DNA of 64,000 bases, from positions 9,052,001 to 9,116,000 of the forward strand of contig AP026548.1 of NCBI GenBank assembly GCA_026075535.2, written 5' to 3'. The notes below the pieces were generated by a model. That model saw only the letters and a list, made by a program, of their open reading frames with translations. It made no database searches and was not told the origin of the DNA. Within the stretch, counting starts at the first letter, position 1, and every line of letters starts with the position of its first letter. This document shows positions 12,353 to 25,439 of this stretch, one piece after another. Both the position numbers and the translations under genes were made by a program. Source of the stretch: Tricholoma matsutake. Its lineage: Eukaryota > Basidiomycota > Agaricomycetes > Agaricales > Tricholomataceae.

Positions 12353-12628
12353 GCAATGTCTGCGGCTGTGGGAAGTCTGTTTGGTTCCTGGGCTCTTGGC
12401 CATAGGCTCGATCATGCCAAGCAGCCATGCTGCCACTGGCAGCTTGCGTGCGCATCGCATCGCTGATTGCTGGTGTCGTCTCCTCTCTCTCCTTCTTTCA
12501 TTAATGTCTGTGAATGGAGGGCCGGCGTTGACTGAGCTATCCAGCCTCTACAGTGGGAGCCCCTGGGTAGTGAGGCTCAATGTTGTCCCCTCTTCTTCTC
12601 CCTCGTCACTTCACCCTGTTCTCTCATT
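12353..12628. other. Spacer between the hAT and Gypsy elements
   Basis: This is 276 bp of CT-rich sequence. One open frame crosses it but shows no family motif. Confidence 0.3.
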
Positions 12629-12633
12629 CCCTG

Positions 12634-13060
12634 TATAAGGGCAACCTAAGCCTCTAGCAAAGGGAAATCCGAAGTTAAAATTATACTACATAATACAGGC
12701 ATTGGGGACACACCTAGCAAAGGGAAATCCGAAGAGAAAACTCTAAGGATCCCCTTGCTGATGCCCAGTATATGTGAAGATGACAAAAATCAAATATAAC
12801 CTAAAAATAGAAAAAGGCGGAGATAGGCGGATCAAGGCCGCCAAATGACATCATACCAAGGGGTATGTGTTCGGAAGGGGTACTCCGCCTCTAAATATAA
12901 AAGTGTCAACATGTACAAACATGATAGCAAGGGAAAATTAGTAATAAAATCCGGAAAAATCATAGAAAATGAAGAATAGAAGGAAACGAGGTGGGGAAAA
13001 ATATAGGACAAACATAAAAAATAGGAAAAACACACAGGGCACCCCCCTAGTCCCCTTACA
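12634..13060 (-). repeat. 3' LTR of the chromovirus
   Basis: This 427-bp LTR reads TGTAAGGGG... to ...CCCTTATA on the minus strand. It is nearly identical to 18255-18680. The exact outer base depends on accepting CCCTG as the target duplication. Confidence 0.93.
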
Positions 13061-13071
13061 TCACCCCCTCT

Positions 13072-16000
13072 CTAAGATGCATCGCCCCGATGCATTCGAA
13101 ATCGTATATGACCAAAGTCCGTGACTTGAATGCAACGCGGTGCAGCAGTGTGCCGTCGGTGGAATTCCTTGATTAACCGAGGGGCATTTACATCAGACTC
13201 TTTGACCCATGAGTTCTCCTCATACCCATAACCCTTCCAATGTACCAAATACTGGAGTTTTCCTTGACGCAAACGGCTGTCCAAGATTGACTCGACTTCG
13301 TATTGGGGTTCTCCCTCGATCACTGTAGGTGGTGGTGGTGGGTGTGAATGGCATCCCGGGAACGGATCTGGGGGAGCTGGAAGCAATTTGATGACATGGA
13401 AGATGGGATGGAGTCTGGACATGGAGGCTGGCAGGCGTAGATGATAGGCATGTGTTCCAACGCACTTGACAATGGGGAAAGGTCCCAAGAAGCGATGAGC
13501 GAGTTTCTTGGATGGACGTGTAGTGGAGACATCACTGGAGTCAAGATAAACTCGATCACCAACCTTGTACTGAGGGGTTGGGGAGTGGTGTTGGTTGTAA
13601 AATCGCGCCATGTCGTCCTTTGCCTTTGCTAAGGCTGCCCTTGCCTCCTCCAAGCTATCCCTCATGCATTCTGTGAACTCATTCACCGTCTCGATGTGTG
13701 AGGGAGTTTGGCGAGGTTCAAATCCCATGCGTGGATGTCATCCAGTGTCTAAGAGGAAAGGGGTCTGTTGAGTGGAAGCATGGACATGGTTGTTGTATCC
13801 GAACTTGGCCAAAGGAAGGAGATCATCCCAATTGTCCTGGCATTCATTGACAAAGAGGCAGATGTACTGCTCCAGTTCCTGGTTGACTCACTCTGTCTGG
13901 CCATCAGTTTGTGGGTGATAAGCAGTTGAAGCGAGGAGTTTGATCCCCAGGAGTCGGTACAGCTCATGAGTGAACTCTGCCATGAACTGAGGGCCATGAT
14001 CCAAGAGGAAGGCACCAGGAAGTCCATGTAATTTCCACACGTGGTGGAGGTAGAGTCGAGCAGCACCTAGGGCACTGACAGTGGTGTGAGTGGGAATGAA
14101 GTGAGCGCATTTTCCCACTGAGTCAACTGTGCACATCACTGCATCAAACCCATTTGACTCTGGCAATTCCACCACAAAGTCGACGCTGACGACATCCCAA
14201 CGACTCTCTGGAACAGGAAGAGGGTGTAGCTCACCAATAGGCTTGCAACGAGGAACCTTGGTGTGTAAGCAAAGGTCACAAGTGCGACAATACTGACCAA
14301 TGAGCCGTGACATTTGTGGCCACCAATAGTTCCGTGAGGTGAGCTCCAAGGTCTTCCAGTGTCCGGGGTGGCCAGCAATCTGGGAGTCATGGTGTTGGGA
14401 TATGATGCGCCGACGAAGGTCTGGGTCATTGGGAACATAGATGCAATCCCTGAAATACAACAAGTCCTCCTTTTCAGCCCACTCTGCCGCACATAAGGAA
14501 AGGGTCAATCCCTTCCTCAGTTCTTTAACAGCTCGGGCGACAACATCCTCATGTAAACCGCTACGGTTTGCGCGACGAATGTCACATAGGATGTCCCGCT
14601 CCTCGCCCTGGGGTGCGATGCCTTCCAGTGCCCGAATGGTGAACAGGTCTGGCTGCAACAGCACAATGTTTTGGTTGTCACTGCTGCCATCCCCATGGTC
14701 TGCACGTCGGGATAGGGCATCGGTCTTCCCCATGCTGCGACCCGGACGGTGGTGCAAGGAGAAGTCGAATCTAGATAGATACAGGGACCAACGAGCTTGA
14801 CGACGGTTCAATTTCTTGGCCGTCATGAAGTACTCGAGGTTCTTGTGATCCGTCCAAATTTCCACCTTGTGTTGGGCACCCTCGAGGAAGTGTCGCCACT
14901 CCTCAAGCGCACGCATTATCGCCAACATCTCCTTGTCATGGATCTCATAGTTTCGCTCTACAGCACTAAGGCTTTTGGAGTGGAACACAACAGGATGCCA
15001 CTTCTGGTCCTCTGGAGACTGCTGAGACAACATGGCGCCCGTCGCAAAGTCAGAATTGTCGGCTTCTACACGAAAAGGACGCGAATCGTCAGCAAAGGTA
15101 AGGATTGGAGCGGAAGTGACCATCTCCTTAAGCTTTTCAAATGCCTCCTGTTGTGCATTATCCCACCTCCATGCCTCCTTTCCTGTGAAGTCGAACAGTG
15201 GTCGTGCATGATGTGAGAAATCCTTGATAAAATGCCGATAGAAATTGATGAAGCCCAGGAAAGACTGCACCTCCTTCTTGTTCGTGGGCGTCGGCCAAGC
15301 TGTGACCCCGTTTACCTTGATAGGATCCATCTCCACTTGACCCTCCAAGATAATCAGACTGAGGTACTCGATCTTGGTCCTTTCAAACTCGCATTTGTCC
15401 TGATGAAGGTAGAGTTTGTACCATCAAAGTCACTCTAGGATGAGGCACGTGATGCGACGGTGCTCTTCAACTGTGTGAGTGAAGATGAGGATGTCGTCGA
15501 GATAGATGCAGACAATGCCTTCGAGGATGAGGTCATGGAAGATGTCGTTCATCATGGTCTGAAAGGTGGCAGGGCTATCAGTAAGGCCAAAGAACATGAC
15601 AAGCGGTTCAAAAAGACCACGGTTGGTACAAAAAGCTGCCTTCCACTCATCTCCCTCTTTTATCCTCACATTATTATAGCCCCAATGGACATTGAGCTTG
15701 GTGAAGTATCGGGCTCCACGGAGCTGGTTTACGAGTTCGGAGATGAGGGGTAGTGGGTAGCGATTTTTGACCGTGATGTTGTTGAGCCTTCTGTAGTCTT
15801 GAACCGGTCGAAGTGAACCATCCTTCTTCTTGACAAAGAAAAAGGGAGAGGCCATGGGTGACTTCGATGGTTGAATACGTCCAGAGGCCAGGTGCTCGTC
15901 GATGAACTGGTCAAGCTGCCGTTGTTCTTCTGGAGAGAGAGGATAGACCTTGCAGGATGAAGGGGTTGCGCCGGGGGTGAGTTTGATCACATGATCCCAT

Positions 16001-16974
16001 GGCTTGCGCGCAGGAAGAGAGTCGAATGACTCCTTGGAGAACATGTCTTCAAACTTATGGAGATGAGGGAGTAAGGAGTTAGTAGAGGATTTAGCAGTGT
16101 TGTTTTTGTGGAAGGCCTCAGCGAGGCATTGGGATATGTTCGATGTGGCACACACCTCATGCGATGAGCGAATCACAGTGTAGAAGATCCGATCACCCTC
16201 CTCCACTTCCTCTGGGTCCTCATCATCATCATCCGAGTCCAGCATGAGATCAGGAACCCCTTCCAATTCCACTTCAGGTATAGGCAGGGGTCCAGCACGA
16301 CACTTCTGAGTACGTCGTATTGCTGCCTTCTGTCCACGACGTTCTTGCCTGGCTTCTGTGAAACACGTCTGACAGCAGGATGGACATCGGCTCATGGTAA
16401 CCTCCCCGGTACGCCAGTTGACCTCTGGGTTATGGTCTCGAAGCCATGGATATCCCAAAATCACCTTTTGCTTTCCTAATTGAGTGACAGCAAAAAGGGC
16501 ACACTCACTATGATCTTTGTAACAGAGAACCAGGTCTGCAACCTCTCGGATGGCACCCGGTTCATTTGGGGATCCATCCACGTTATATACAGGTATCGGA
16601 CATGAGAGTGAGCGAGTATTTAGGCGATGTTGTTGTACCAGATGGGAATCGATGAAGAGACCAGTCGCACCAGAGTCCAGGAGCGCAGAGACACTGAGTA
16701 TCTGTCCAGTGTCAGTCGTCTGCAGTTTGATGGCTAGGTTTAAGGAGTGTGCAGAGGGAGTGGATGCCACAATATACTTGCGTGGTAGTTTACATTCCCA
16801 TGATTTAATTTTGGGACGTGGAGTAGAAGGAGAGATGGGGAGAGCAGGTACGTCTTTAGCCAACTTCGAAGGGTCAGAGAGGGGAGCAGTCACAGAAATG
16901 GATTCATTCTCCGGGGATTCAACTGACAAGACTTCAAAGTGGTTATGGACAGGCAGTGAGGGCGTACAATTCAC
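13072..16974 (-). pseudogene. Gypsy Pol: protease, RT, RNase H, integrase, chromodomain
   Basis: Blocks run in order on the minus strand. The protease is ALLDSGATGLFIDS near 16680. RT includes the catalytic YLDDILIF near 15500. RNase H carries ADNSDFATGAML and HDKEMLAI, and DALSRRAD marks its end. The integrase HHCC region is HPGHWKT...CRTCDLC, followed by the DDE core with DHGPQFMAEFT and AYHPQTDGQTE. The C-terminal chromodomain is YLVHWKGYGYEENSWVKESD, about residues 150-200 of the last frame, which probably targets integration to heterochromatin. In-frame TGA codons lie at 15430-15432, 13888-13890 and 13738-13740. All are positions where arginine is expected, so CGA to TGA changes are likely. 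The gene cannot be translated through. Confidence 0.92.
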
Positions 16975-16999
16975 TCGCTGCGAATAGGAAAATCCTGCT

Positions 17000-18088
17000 C
17001 CTCTACAACTTCCAACTTAATCTCCTCTGCAACTTGATCCTTTGCTTCCTCAACATCTACAAGCGCCAACAAATCTTGCAGGAGTTTGTCTCATCCCTCG
17101 GGGGTGAGCATGCGGATATCCTGATGATGGGGACATGCTCCAGCCCTGTGTCCAGGTTCCCCACAATGGTAGCAGAGATCCAACTTACGTGCACGGCTGC
17201 GGGCTGCATCAACATCCATTGGTACTGGGACATTGACGGCTGGTGTGGGAGTTTGATGAACAGGAATGGGGTTAGGGCGGGGGAGGCTTCGATTGAAGGT
17301 GTAGGGTGTATGAGTGGTAGTTGGAGCATGGAATGCAGCATTAAACGCCGCATTTGTGAGTCAGTTCTTGTCACAGAGTGAAGCAGCTTCATACCAGGCA
17401 AGGATATCATCGTCCGCTGGGCGCCCTTCCAACATCTGTGCAATCTGGTCCTGAATTTCTCGGTTGAGTCCCCGTCGGAACTTCACCACCACTGGTAACC
17501 CACTCCCATATCCTGCCATGTCCACCAAATCCTTGAACTCATCGATATAATCGTCCACAGATCGATGTCCCTGGTGGTAAGTGGATGACTCAAGTTGTGT
17601 CACTGCTCGGTGGCATTCATTGAGGGGGCAGAAGTGGCATACGAACTCAGCTCGAAAGTCACCCCAAGTGGAGAAAGGTAGAGAACCGAGTTCTTTAGTT
17701 TGACGTAGGATATGGTCCACATAGAGATAGGCGCGTTCAGATTTCATGTATGTGAAGGCCCAATAAATTTTTGCAGCCTCATCGACGAATTGATGCGACT
17801 GGAGACTAATGTATAACTCACAGGAATTAAGGAATGCACATCCCTGCGCACGTGCACCATTAAATTCGGCGGGGGGGACGGTTTGATCTGGGCACGTTCC
17901 TTAGTGGACGCGTTTGGCAAAACATCGTTGTTGGGTGCGCTTGGAGTCGTAAAGGGGGAACTATTGGTCGTAGGGTTAGCCTGGAGGGTCCTAACGAAGT
18001 TTTCAATCGTAGATTTAAGTGAGTCGATTTGTGCGCGCATTCCGGAAACGTTGCTTTCAAGCGCGTCGAAGCGTTCTGATGCGTCCAT
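17000..18088 (-). pseudogene. Gypsy Gag with zinc knuckle
   Basis: The frame starts MDASERFDALES at 18088 with a short coiled-coil-like stretch. A retrotransposon Gag domain follows (AAKIYWAFTYMKSERAYLY...FRRGLNREIQDQIAQML), then a CCHC knuckle CYHCGEPGHRAGACPHH near 17130-17180. Reading continuity breaks at a run of seven G (plus strand 17871-17877), where a one-base indel shifts the frame. A TGA at 17361-17363 breaks it again. Gag packages the element RNA. Confidence 0.85.
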
Positions 18089-18254
18089 GTCACTAGGGAG
18101 CGCGTTTGGCGAAAATGGCGGCGTAATAAAGGCGAGATTATCTGCAACGGTGTGTAGGGACTCTGTGGAGCTTTGGGAAGCGTCGTCCAGTCCGTACCTG
18201 CCTATCTTGGGCAGCGCGTTCGCAGTTTTCGGGCCTTAGGGGAGAGTTTTCTAC

Positions 18255-18680
18255 TATAAGGGCAACCTAAGCCTCTAGCAAAGGGAAATCCGAAGTTAAA
18301 ATTATACTACATAATACAGGCATTGGGGACACACCTAGCAAAGGGAAATCCGAAGAGAAAACTCTAAGGATCCCCTTGCTGATGCCCAGTATATGTGAAG
18401 ACGACAAAAATCAAATATAACCTAAAAATAGAAAAAGGCAGAGATAGGCGGATCAAGGCCGCCGAATGACATCATACCAAGGGGTATGTGTCGGAAGGGG
18501 TACTCCGCCTCTAAATATAAAAGTGTCAACATGTACAAACATGATAGCAAGGGAAAATTAGTAATAAAATCCGGAAAAATCATAGAAAATGAAGAATAGA
18601 AGGAAATGAGGTGGGGAAAAATATAGGACAAACATAAAAAATAGGAAAAACACACAGGGCACCCCCCTAGTCCCCTTACA
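18255..18680 (-). repeat. 5' LTR of the chromovirus
   Basis: This 426-bp LTR matches 12634-13060. The four substitutions between the two are all CG against TG or CA. One base is missing relative to the other copy. Confidence 0.93.
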
Positions 18681-18839
18681 CCCTGCACGTTTGTCACTTA
18701 TCTTGGCCTGTGTGCTGTTTGTCGGTATCTTTTTGGGGATCTTTAATGTAGGAGGCGTTGTTGGGTCGTCTGTGGCTCTTGGTCAGAATATACATTTGAC
18801 AGTATGTCAAGTCCCACTGTCATTCTGATGATGAGTATT

Positions 18840-19990
18840 GACATTTTTAGTCTATCACAGGTAAGCGGAACCCAACACCTGTCAGATGAATCATTCAAAT
18901 TTTTGTCTGATAGTGGGTAATGGTAACTATGAAAGTTTTTACTCTGCTACATACATATCTCACACGTTTAGAATTCAACGATTACAATGCCACCCTCTTC
19001 AATATTCATACCCATGGTTTAAATGGCCTCATGTATTGGATTCCCCAGATCATCAGCTCACTGTATAACACTTGGACTTGAATGGTATATGCATATGGCA
19101 TCTCTATGGCACCATATTGAATTCAAAATGACAACACTGCATTCGCTGGTGCCACCGTGGGAGGTTTGAGGATATGGCCACCTTGGGGCCATATGTTGGA
19201 GGACGACGTGCTTGGAAGCACATTGGATTGTCAATTACAGGTAAGCAGCTCACTTGCGTGTATGAGGATAGTGCTGTTTGCTGATGACTTTATTTCTAGA
19301 ACAATCTTGTTTGTCATTCTGGAAAAGCCTGGATGCTAGCCAGGCAATTCTTTGCAGAATCACTGGTGGATCAACATTATGGCCGTCTGGGGCCTGTAGG
19401 AGGATTTGCTACGCACTTGGGAAGGCGTAGTTTGTTGGAAATGAGGTGAGTTCCTCATTGGAAAAGCAGGGGATGGCGCCATGTGTGCCACTCGTCGATT
19501 GCTGACGAGTTTCATTCCAGAACCATGTGGTGTGTTGTTCTGGAAAGGCCCAGCGTCATCAAGACGATGGTGGCATGACTCCTCCGGGAGTTGGGGTTGG
19601 AAGGAGAACATGACTGCTGGGGGTCTGTGTGGGGTGTCGATGCGCAGTCTTGAGTGCGTGGTTCATTGGGAACAAGGTGAGTCCCTCGTTTGAGCTATGG
19701 AGGGAGGTGCTGGATGCACCACCCATCATTTGTTGATGGCCTCCATTACAGAACAATGCCCTTCATTGTTCTGGCATAGTACGTCGTCATCAAGATGGCA
19801 GTGACATGACTCCTCGGAGGGTCGCAGGCAGGTGGAGTACACGGCCACTTGGGGGTCATACAGGATAGCAGGTACACAGTCCATTTGAGCTGCAGGGGGT
19901 GGTGCCATGGACACCACTTGTCGTTTACTGACATTTACTATTGCAGAACAGGTTTTATTTTTCTTCACATCTGGTACTTGATGTGACCGC
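18840..19990 (+). repeat. Degenerate tandem array of exon/intron-like modules
   Basis: Three to four units of roughly 195-230 bp each pair an intron-like stretch with an exon-like stretch. The donors are GTAAGC near 19240, GTGAGT near 19446 and GTGAGT near 19677. The acceptors TAG/CAG followed by AACAAT or AACCATG lie near 19300, 19520, 19752 and 19946. The exon-like parts share TTCTGG, CATCAAGA and ATGACTCCTC. One frame gives NNALHCSGIVRRHQDGSDMTP in one unit and NHVVCCSGKAQRHQDDGGMTP in another. Stops interrupt longer frames. I do not recognise the protein; this may be a decayed repeat-containing gene. Confidence 0.45.
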
Positions 19991-20626
19991 GTCGAGTTCA
20001 TCTCTGTGTCTCAGTTTTCTGAACACAGCTTCCATTCCTCGACAATGAGCTCTGAGACTCGTTTCTCCCTTGCAGTTGGATCTTCTCCCATTCTGTCTCA
20101 TCCTACAGTCAACAGCATGGATCCTGGGGCCTCAACGCAACATCCATCGTCCAGCACCCATCCCAGCCTTACGAGCCACTTCTTGTAGGGTGGATCATGG
20201 GTGCTACGATGACGGGGATGGTGCCACAAACACCCAGGACACCAGGATGATGCTGGACAATCAGCACCCGCCCCCAGCCCTGTGAGCAGCCGCTCGTAGG
20301 GTGGATTGCGGGTGCTATGATGGACACCCAGGATGCCACAACTGGGTGTTGCCAACCTACGTGAGTGATCCCCCCACCCCCTAACCCTCACCCCCCATAT
20401 GTAGCCCCTGTGATGAGCAAAAGCTAATGAGAAGGAGGAGAAGGTCTCATAGCGATCTAGAACACCCGAATGACACATACTTACAATGTTCATAAAGCAT
20501 AGTCATATTCATATGAAATCATAACTACTACAGTGCATATGCTAGTAACGAAGATGGTTCATGGTGCATACAGAAGAGGCCATGGATAGACGAAGACACG
20601 ATGAGACATGATGGGCCCCAGGCCAT

Positions 20627-22130
20627 TTAATCTTCCATCTGCTCCTGCTCACCCTGCCCCTCCTGCTCATTCTGATCATCCTCCTCCTCATCCTCGTCCT
20701 CCTCATCATCGTTGTCACCATCTTCAAGTTCAAGGGCTTCCATTTCTGTGGTCATCAGAATGTTATACAAAGCCCGAACACTGTTTCCATACTTCTTCAT
20801 GAACGCGCGCTGGGGCATGTTCTTCCAATCAGGATCAGTGTCAGTTGGATGACAATCACTCTTCAAAGGAAGCGCAACTGGGGCCGTGGCAAAGAGTGCA
20901 CGATTCCTAAGCGACATTGCATTGAAGAAAGCTGGATCGAACCAATCCAAAGGACAATCCACAGGAACACAAGTGGAAATTCAGCTCTCCAGGTTCTCAG
21001 GATGCGGGATACAAGGCTCCTCATGCTTCCTGCTCCCACAGAAAAGAGGGCTCCCTGCTTTGCGGCTATTGTTGATGTGGTGCAGAAACTCGGTGACATG
21101 GGGATTGCACACTTTCTTCCTCATAATGAAGAAACCACCATCAGGGTTCCTCTCATCATCAGATGTGCACTCATATGACCCAGCTAGAAGCCTGATATGC
21201 TGGTTCCAGCCATGCTCTTTGAGATAGGTGTGGCGTTTGAGAGTAAGCTGGAGTGAAATTTAGTGATTTGAGTTTGAAAGATAAAAATAGAATCATACCA
21301 ATTGGTGGTTCTTGTATGCCTTGTTCTCCTTGATACCTAGACAAACACTGCCCTTCTCCTTTGCCTCCTTCCCAGCAAGCTTCTTTATGTAACCCCAAAT
21401 GAAATTGCAATATAATTTTTCAAGGATAGGTCTATTCTGGAGGTAAGCAAGATTTGGAGCAAGATGTTGGTAAGTGAATGTAATAGCTGCTTGCTCGAAA
21501 GTCCAGATAGCAATTGACTCAAGGGCTCCATTATACAATGAAGTGTGTGTGCCACCAAGAAGATCAGGATGCCATGCTGGTAGACCAAATGAGTGAACCT
21601 TCGAAAAGATTGATCGAAGATGATGCTCTGGGATGCAGGCAATATTGAGGGCAATATTAGAATCTGGCACCAGATTGCATTGTCTGCGAAGTTCTGTGAT
21701 CAAATCAAGTGCTGCTGTATCCGCTGCTTGAAACTGAGCATTATGGGTATTGCCTTTGAGTAATGCATTTATTTCCCCAGCAGAAGTGAATCATTGGGAA
21801 AAGATATTCAAGGTATGATTATCGGGGGCCTCAGGAACTGATGTGTTGGTTACAGCACCCATGAGGACACGAAGGTGGGTCTTGAGGGCAAGCTGGGTTG
21901 TGCCGTCTCAGAGCTCAGGATAAAATTAGAATAGTCAAAGAAACACGCACTTTAAGTTGGCTGGCATCATCAGGGATATCTGTCTTTTTCAGATGATGAC
22001 AATCTTCTTTTCCACTCCTCTCCCCTTCCCCAGGAACAAAGGCCTTTTGATGCAGACACTTTGAGGTTGATAATTCTGATGCCTGGGGTCTTTTACATAT
22101 GGAAGACTTTGATGGGGAGGATGGTGGCAT
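20627..22130 (-). pseudogene. Multicopy-type basidiomycete gene of unknown function, broken
   Basis: The frame starts MPPSSPSKSSICKRPQ at 22130. After a short intron it continues with ALKTHLRVLMGAVTNTS, then LITELRRQCNLVPDSNIALNIACIPEHHLRSIFSKV. A further intron near 21250 leads to a C-terminal part rich in paired residues (CPLDWFDPAFFNAMSLRNRALFATAPVALPL; MPQRAFMKKYGNSVRALYNI). It closes with a long acidic Asp/Glu tail. A TGA interrupts the frame at 21791-21793. The DWFDP and YGN segments remind me of repeated hypothetical proteins in agaricomycete genomes, but I cannot name a Pfam family. Function unknown. Confidence 0.55.
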
Positions 22131-22429
22131 GGCTTTGGATAGTACAGAGAATTTAATGACAAGAATGTGAGGAAGATATGTTGATGGAAGAAGACAAAGA
22201 GCAAATGTCATGCATGAGGCAGGCTTCACATATGGTCACCTGACTAAATGAGTCTTGATGTGACGGAACTGAGAATCACCTGATGAGGCATATTTAGCTC
22301 TTAATTTCTTTTTGAATTAAATAATAATAATATAATACAAAAAAGGAAGGAGACTATGAGGCACATTTTCCGCGAGATCAATTACTGACATATGACATAC
22401 AGATCAACTTCTGGAGATGTGCTGAAGAC

Positions 22430-23060
22430 ATGAGCTGGAACATGCCTCCAGTGTATGCCCCTTATTCCCATCTCCACCCACTCCAATTCACATCCACCCC
22501 CAGATCAACCACAAACCCAGCACCCCATTACCTGGTAACAACAGACAAAAACAAAAACAATGATGGCGAGGACAATGATGGTGACAGGGAGGACAATGAG
22601 GAGGACAACTACCACTAGGATGAGCACAATGAACTGACACCACAGAACATGACAGGAGGACCACACAGTCACAGCCACCACCACCACCACCACCACAGCA
22701 CCCCCAACCACTGCCATGAGCAACTGCTCATGGGGTGGAAATGGGGAGCAACGAGGGATGGGTGACAAGGATTGTGAGGTGACAAAAACTGCAAGGATGA
22801 TGAGGATGACAGCAATCAAGACATCCAGGACCAAGGCAGGGACCAGATGAGGATGGGGACAACAGGGACTTGGATGATGACAACGACAAACAAAGGGGAC
22901 AAACCATGAAATGTGGGGGGGGTGATCAACTAGGAGAGGAGAGCACCACCACTGTGAGCAGATGAAGGGTGCTAACACAGGACAGGGATGATGGGGACAA
23001 GAGACATGGAAGCAACCACCTCCATGAGCAACTGCTCGTTGGGTGGCTTCCCCTGTGCAA
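22430..23060 (+). repeat. Asn/Asp-rich low-complexity tract, copy 1
   Basis: The purine-rich plus strand encodes stretches such as KNKNNDGEDNDGDREDNEEDN and a His run, without a complete gene. Part of it (about 22690-22760) is an inverted match to 33740-33810. It is also similar in composition to the minus strand of 57500-58250. It is likely a dispersed repeat or gene remnant. Confidence 0.5.
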
Positions 23061-23235
23061 AACGCAAGGTTTTTTGTTTCTATCAGTAATTACTTTTGTG
23101 GCCCCTCACTCAACCCTCACTTCATGCCATGGTTAGTTAGCTCAATAAAATTCTCCAACACTTTTGTCAAATACTAATATTTTAACTGTATATACTGTTT
23201 AGACTACTGTTTATATATACTTGACCTTGGTCAAG

Positions 23236-24074
23236 TAGTGTTCAAAGGTCCAGTCCATAGGACCAAAAAACATACTGAAACCAAACTGAACTGGACCAAT
23301 TAGGACCAGACCAGTAGTATATTTATGGACCAGTCTTTTTCAGTCCAGTTGCTGGTCTTTCATTTTGAAAAATATAGTAGGACCGATGAGAAACCGGTTT
23401 AAACTGGTTGTGACTGGTTTCCTGTCTCAACGTATGTTGGACCTTACTCCTACACATATTTACATCATTTTCGGTCCCTGGAGCATCAAAAATGGTCAAG
23501 GATTGGTTGAGATATGACCAAAAACATTTTTCTATGAGTATTTTGTTGTATCAGAACAACTTTGATTGCATTGCTTATTACCTGAGCTATGAATTTTTTT
23601 TGTACAACTATATGACATCATAAAAGTAACAACAACACACCTAATTATCTTTACCATGTGATTTTACTCATATAACAGCCCAAATGAGTGTGACTACAAA
23701 CTACAAATTACAAACTAAAAACTGCAACTTGAATGCATGTCCTTTCGGTTTTGGCCATATCTCAGTCAAATCTTGATGGAATTGCTTAAATGTTGGATCG
23801 GTCTAAGGAGTATTACAATCTCTATCCATGAATATAGCGTATTTGAGGTAATGGTCACATTTGTTGAGATACATATGGGTTATTTGGCACAATACATTTT
23901 ATGACAAAAGACCAGTCTGAACCAGTCTTTTTTCAGTCCATGGATCGATTAGGACTGGTCCTAAAGGGTCTGGTTGCAGTCCTCCAATATCTAGGTCGGT
24001 CCTAGACCAGTTGCGGTTGCCAGTTGCCCCCTTTGGAAGTCAAAAACCGGACTGGACTGGACCTTTAAACACTA
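23236..24074 (+). mobile_element. Non-autonomous hAT-type MITE, copy 1
   Basis: This is an 839-bp element with terminal inverted repeats TAGTGTTYAAAGGTCCAGTCC. A perfect 8-bp target duplication TGGTCAAG lies at 23228-23235 and 24075-24082. It has no coding capacity. Motifs such as GGACTGGACC and GGACCAGTCC are repeated inside both ends. A second copy in reverse orientation lies at 44684-45519. Confidence 0.93.
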
Positions 24075-24082
24075 TGGTCAAG

Positions 24083-25320
24083 TACACATAAACTAAATGG
24101 TTGGAGCCTTAGTTGAGTGACATCTGCACCAGGAAGTACTCTTCATTCATAACTACTATCTGAACCTGTCAACTCTTGGTTTGCGCACCCCCCATACTGG
24201 TCCAGCCCTATTGGTATATGTAGTAAAATAAAATAAGATGAACAACCAACATGGGGGGCATTTCCCAATTACCCCCCTGGGAACATTGTGAACAAATTGG
24301 GGAATGATGCATTATATCTGTGTCATTTTCTCATATGACAAATTGACATATTATTATGGATTTGTTTTGACTTATTCCATTTGCAAAAATATGAACCAAA
24401 TGCCTCATTCCTTCTCATTGTGATGGTCTGTAGCAATGTGATGCCAATCAGGAGAAATTTTGAAAGAGTAGATGTGTGAAATTTAAGTTACTATAATATG
24501 TTTACCCTGATGTATTCAACTTTTCATCTCTATCATCAGGTTGAAGGAATGAAAGAAGCCCCTAAAATGATTTCACATTGTGACCACCTTGCAAATCCAG
24601 AAATCTCTGTCCATAGACTTCAGAATGTTACCCATGGAAAAAGTGTACTATAATCAGTCATTTAATGTCCATTTTTGTGCCTGACAAAGCCTAAACACAT
24701 TGAAAATGATTTCCATATTATTCCACATTTCCTAAACCAGAGATCTTGAAAACACATGATGGAAAAATGGATTGTTTGTGCAATGAATACAGGCTGAATG
24801 TTCCTTTCATTTGTTTACCATGCAATATAATGAAAATTTTATAATATGTCTACGATTTCCTTGGGGTCTCAACAGTAGTCTTTCAAAAATGTCCCAGAAT
24901 ATTAGTTCCAAGTACTCACCATGGAAGTAAAATGTGAAAAGTGGTGACAATCTTTATATTTTCCCAACATTGGAAATCCCTTACTTTGACTGCCTAATTC
25001 AGAATGTGCCTACCATGCAAAAGGCATGTTAATGTGGGGGTCAATCTCAATGTATCTTCACCTTTTAGCATGCAATCACACAAATGGCTGTTGCCAATCC
25101 AAGTACATGATAGAAATGCAATATTCATGTGTTTTCATTGTTTCCCAATGCCCCATAGTGAATGATAACTGTGACATCATTTGGGAAATGTTGGTTGACA
25201 CATAAATTATGTGTCATAGATGTTATCACAGGGAGAAACACAAAGAAATTTTGATACAAAATGGGAATCTTTCAGAATCCCACAGCTCAAAGAGGAAAGT
25301 TGAATATCTGATGTTTTATC
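24083..25320. other. AT-rich non-coding stretch
   Basis: No ORF above 60 codons and no recognisable RNA gene is present. The sequence is uniformly AT-rich with very few CG dinucleotides, as expected of old, deaminated repeat sequence. Confidence 0.4.
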
Positions 25321-25439
25321 CATTTGAGTCGTAGGATTCCATTAAGATGCAAAACTCGTAACTGGAATGTGACTATAGCCAGATATGTTCAACACTATGT
25401 CTACATGAACTCAATTCAACTCTGGTTTACCTGTTCAAT

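Larger units (their letters stand above)
12634..18680 (-). mobile_element. Full-length Ty3/Gypsy chromovirus retrotransposon (inactivated)
   Basis: This is a 6.05-kb element coded on the minus strand. The LTRs are 12634-13060 (3' LTR) and 18255-18680 (5' LTR). The 5-bp target duplication CCCTG lies at 12629-12633 and 18681-18685. A polypurine tract (AGAGAGGGGGTGA on the minus strand) sits directly before the 3' LTR. Gag-Pol order is gag, protease, RT, RNase H, integrase, chromodomain. By eye the two LTRs differ by four transitions and one 1-bp indel, so the insertion is recent. The coding region nevertheless has several stops and a frameshift. Confidence 0.95.

Noticed and set aside
12832..13035. 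67-codon Phe/Leu/Tyr-rich minus ORF, also present near 18422-18697
   Set aside because: It lies wholly inside the LTR and is present in both copies because the LTRs are duplicates.
14441..15753. Plus-strand ORFs of 97-139 codons within the Gypsy pol region
   Set aside because: They lie opposite clear RT, RNase H and integrase coding and show no motif of their own.
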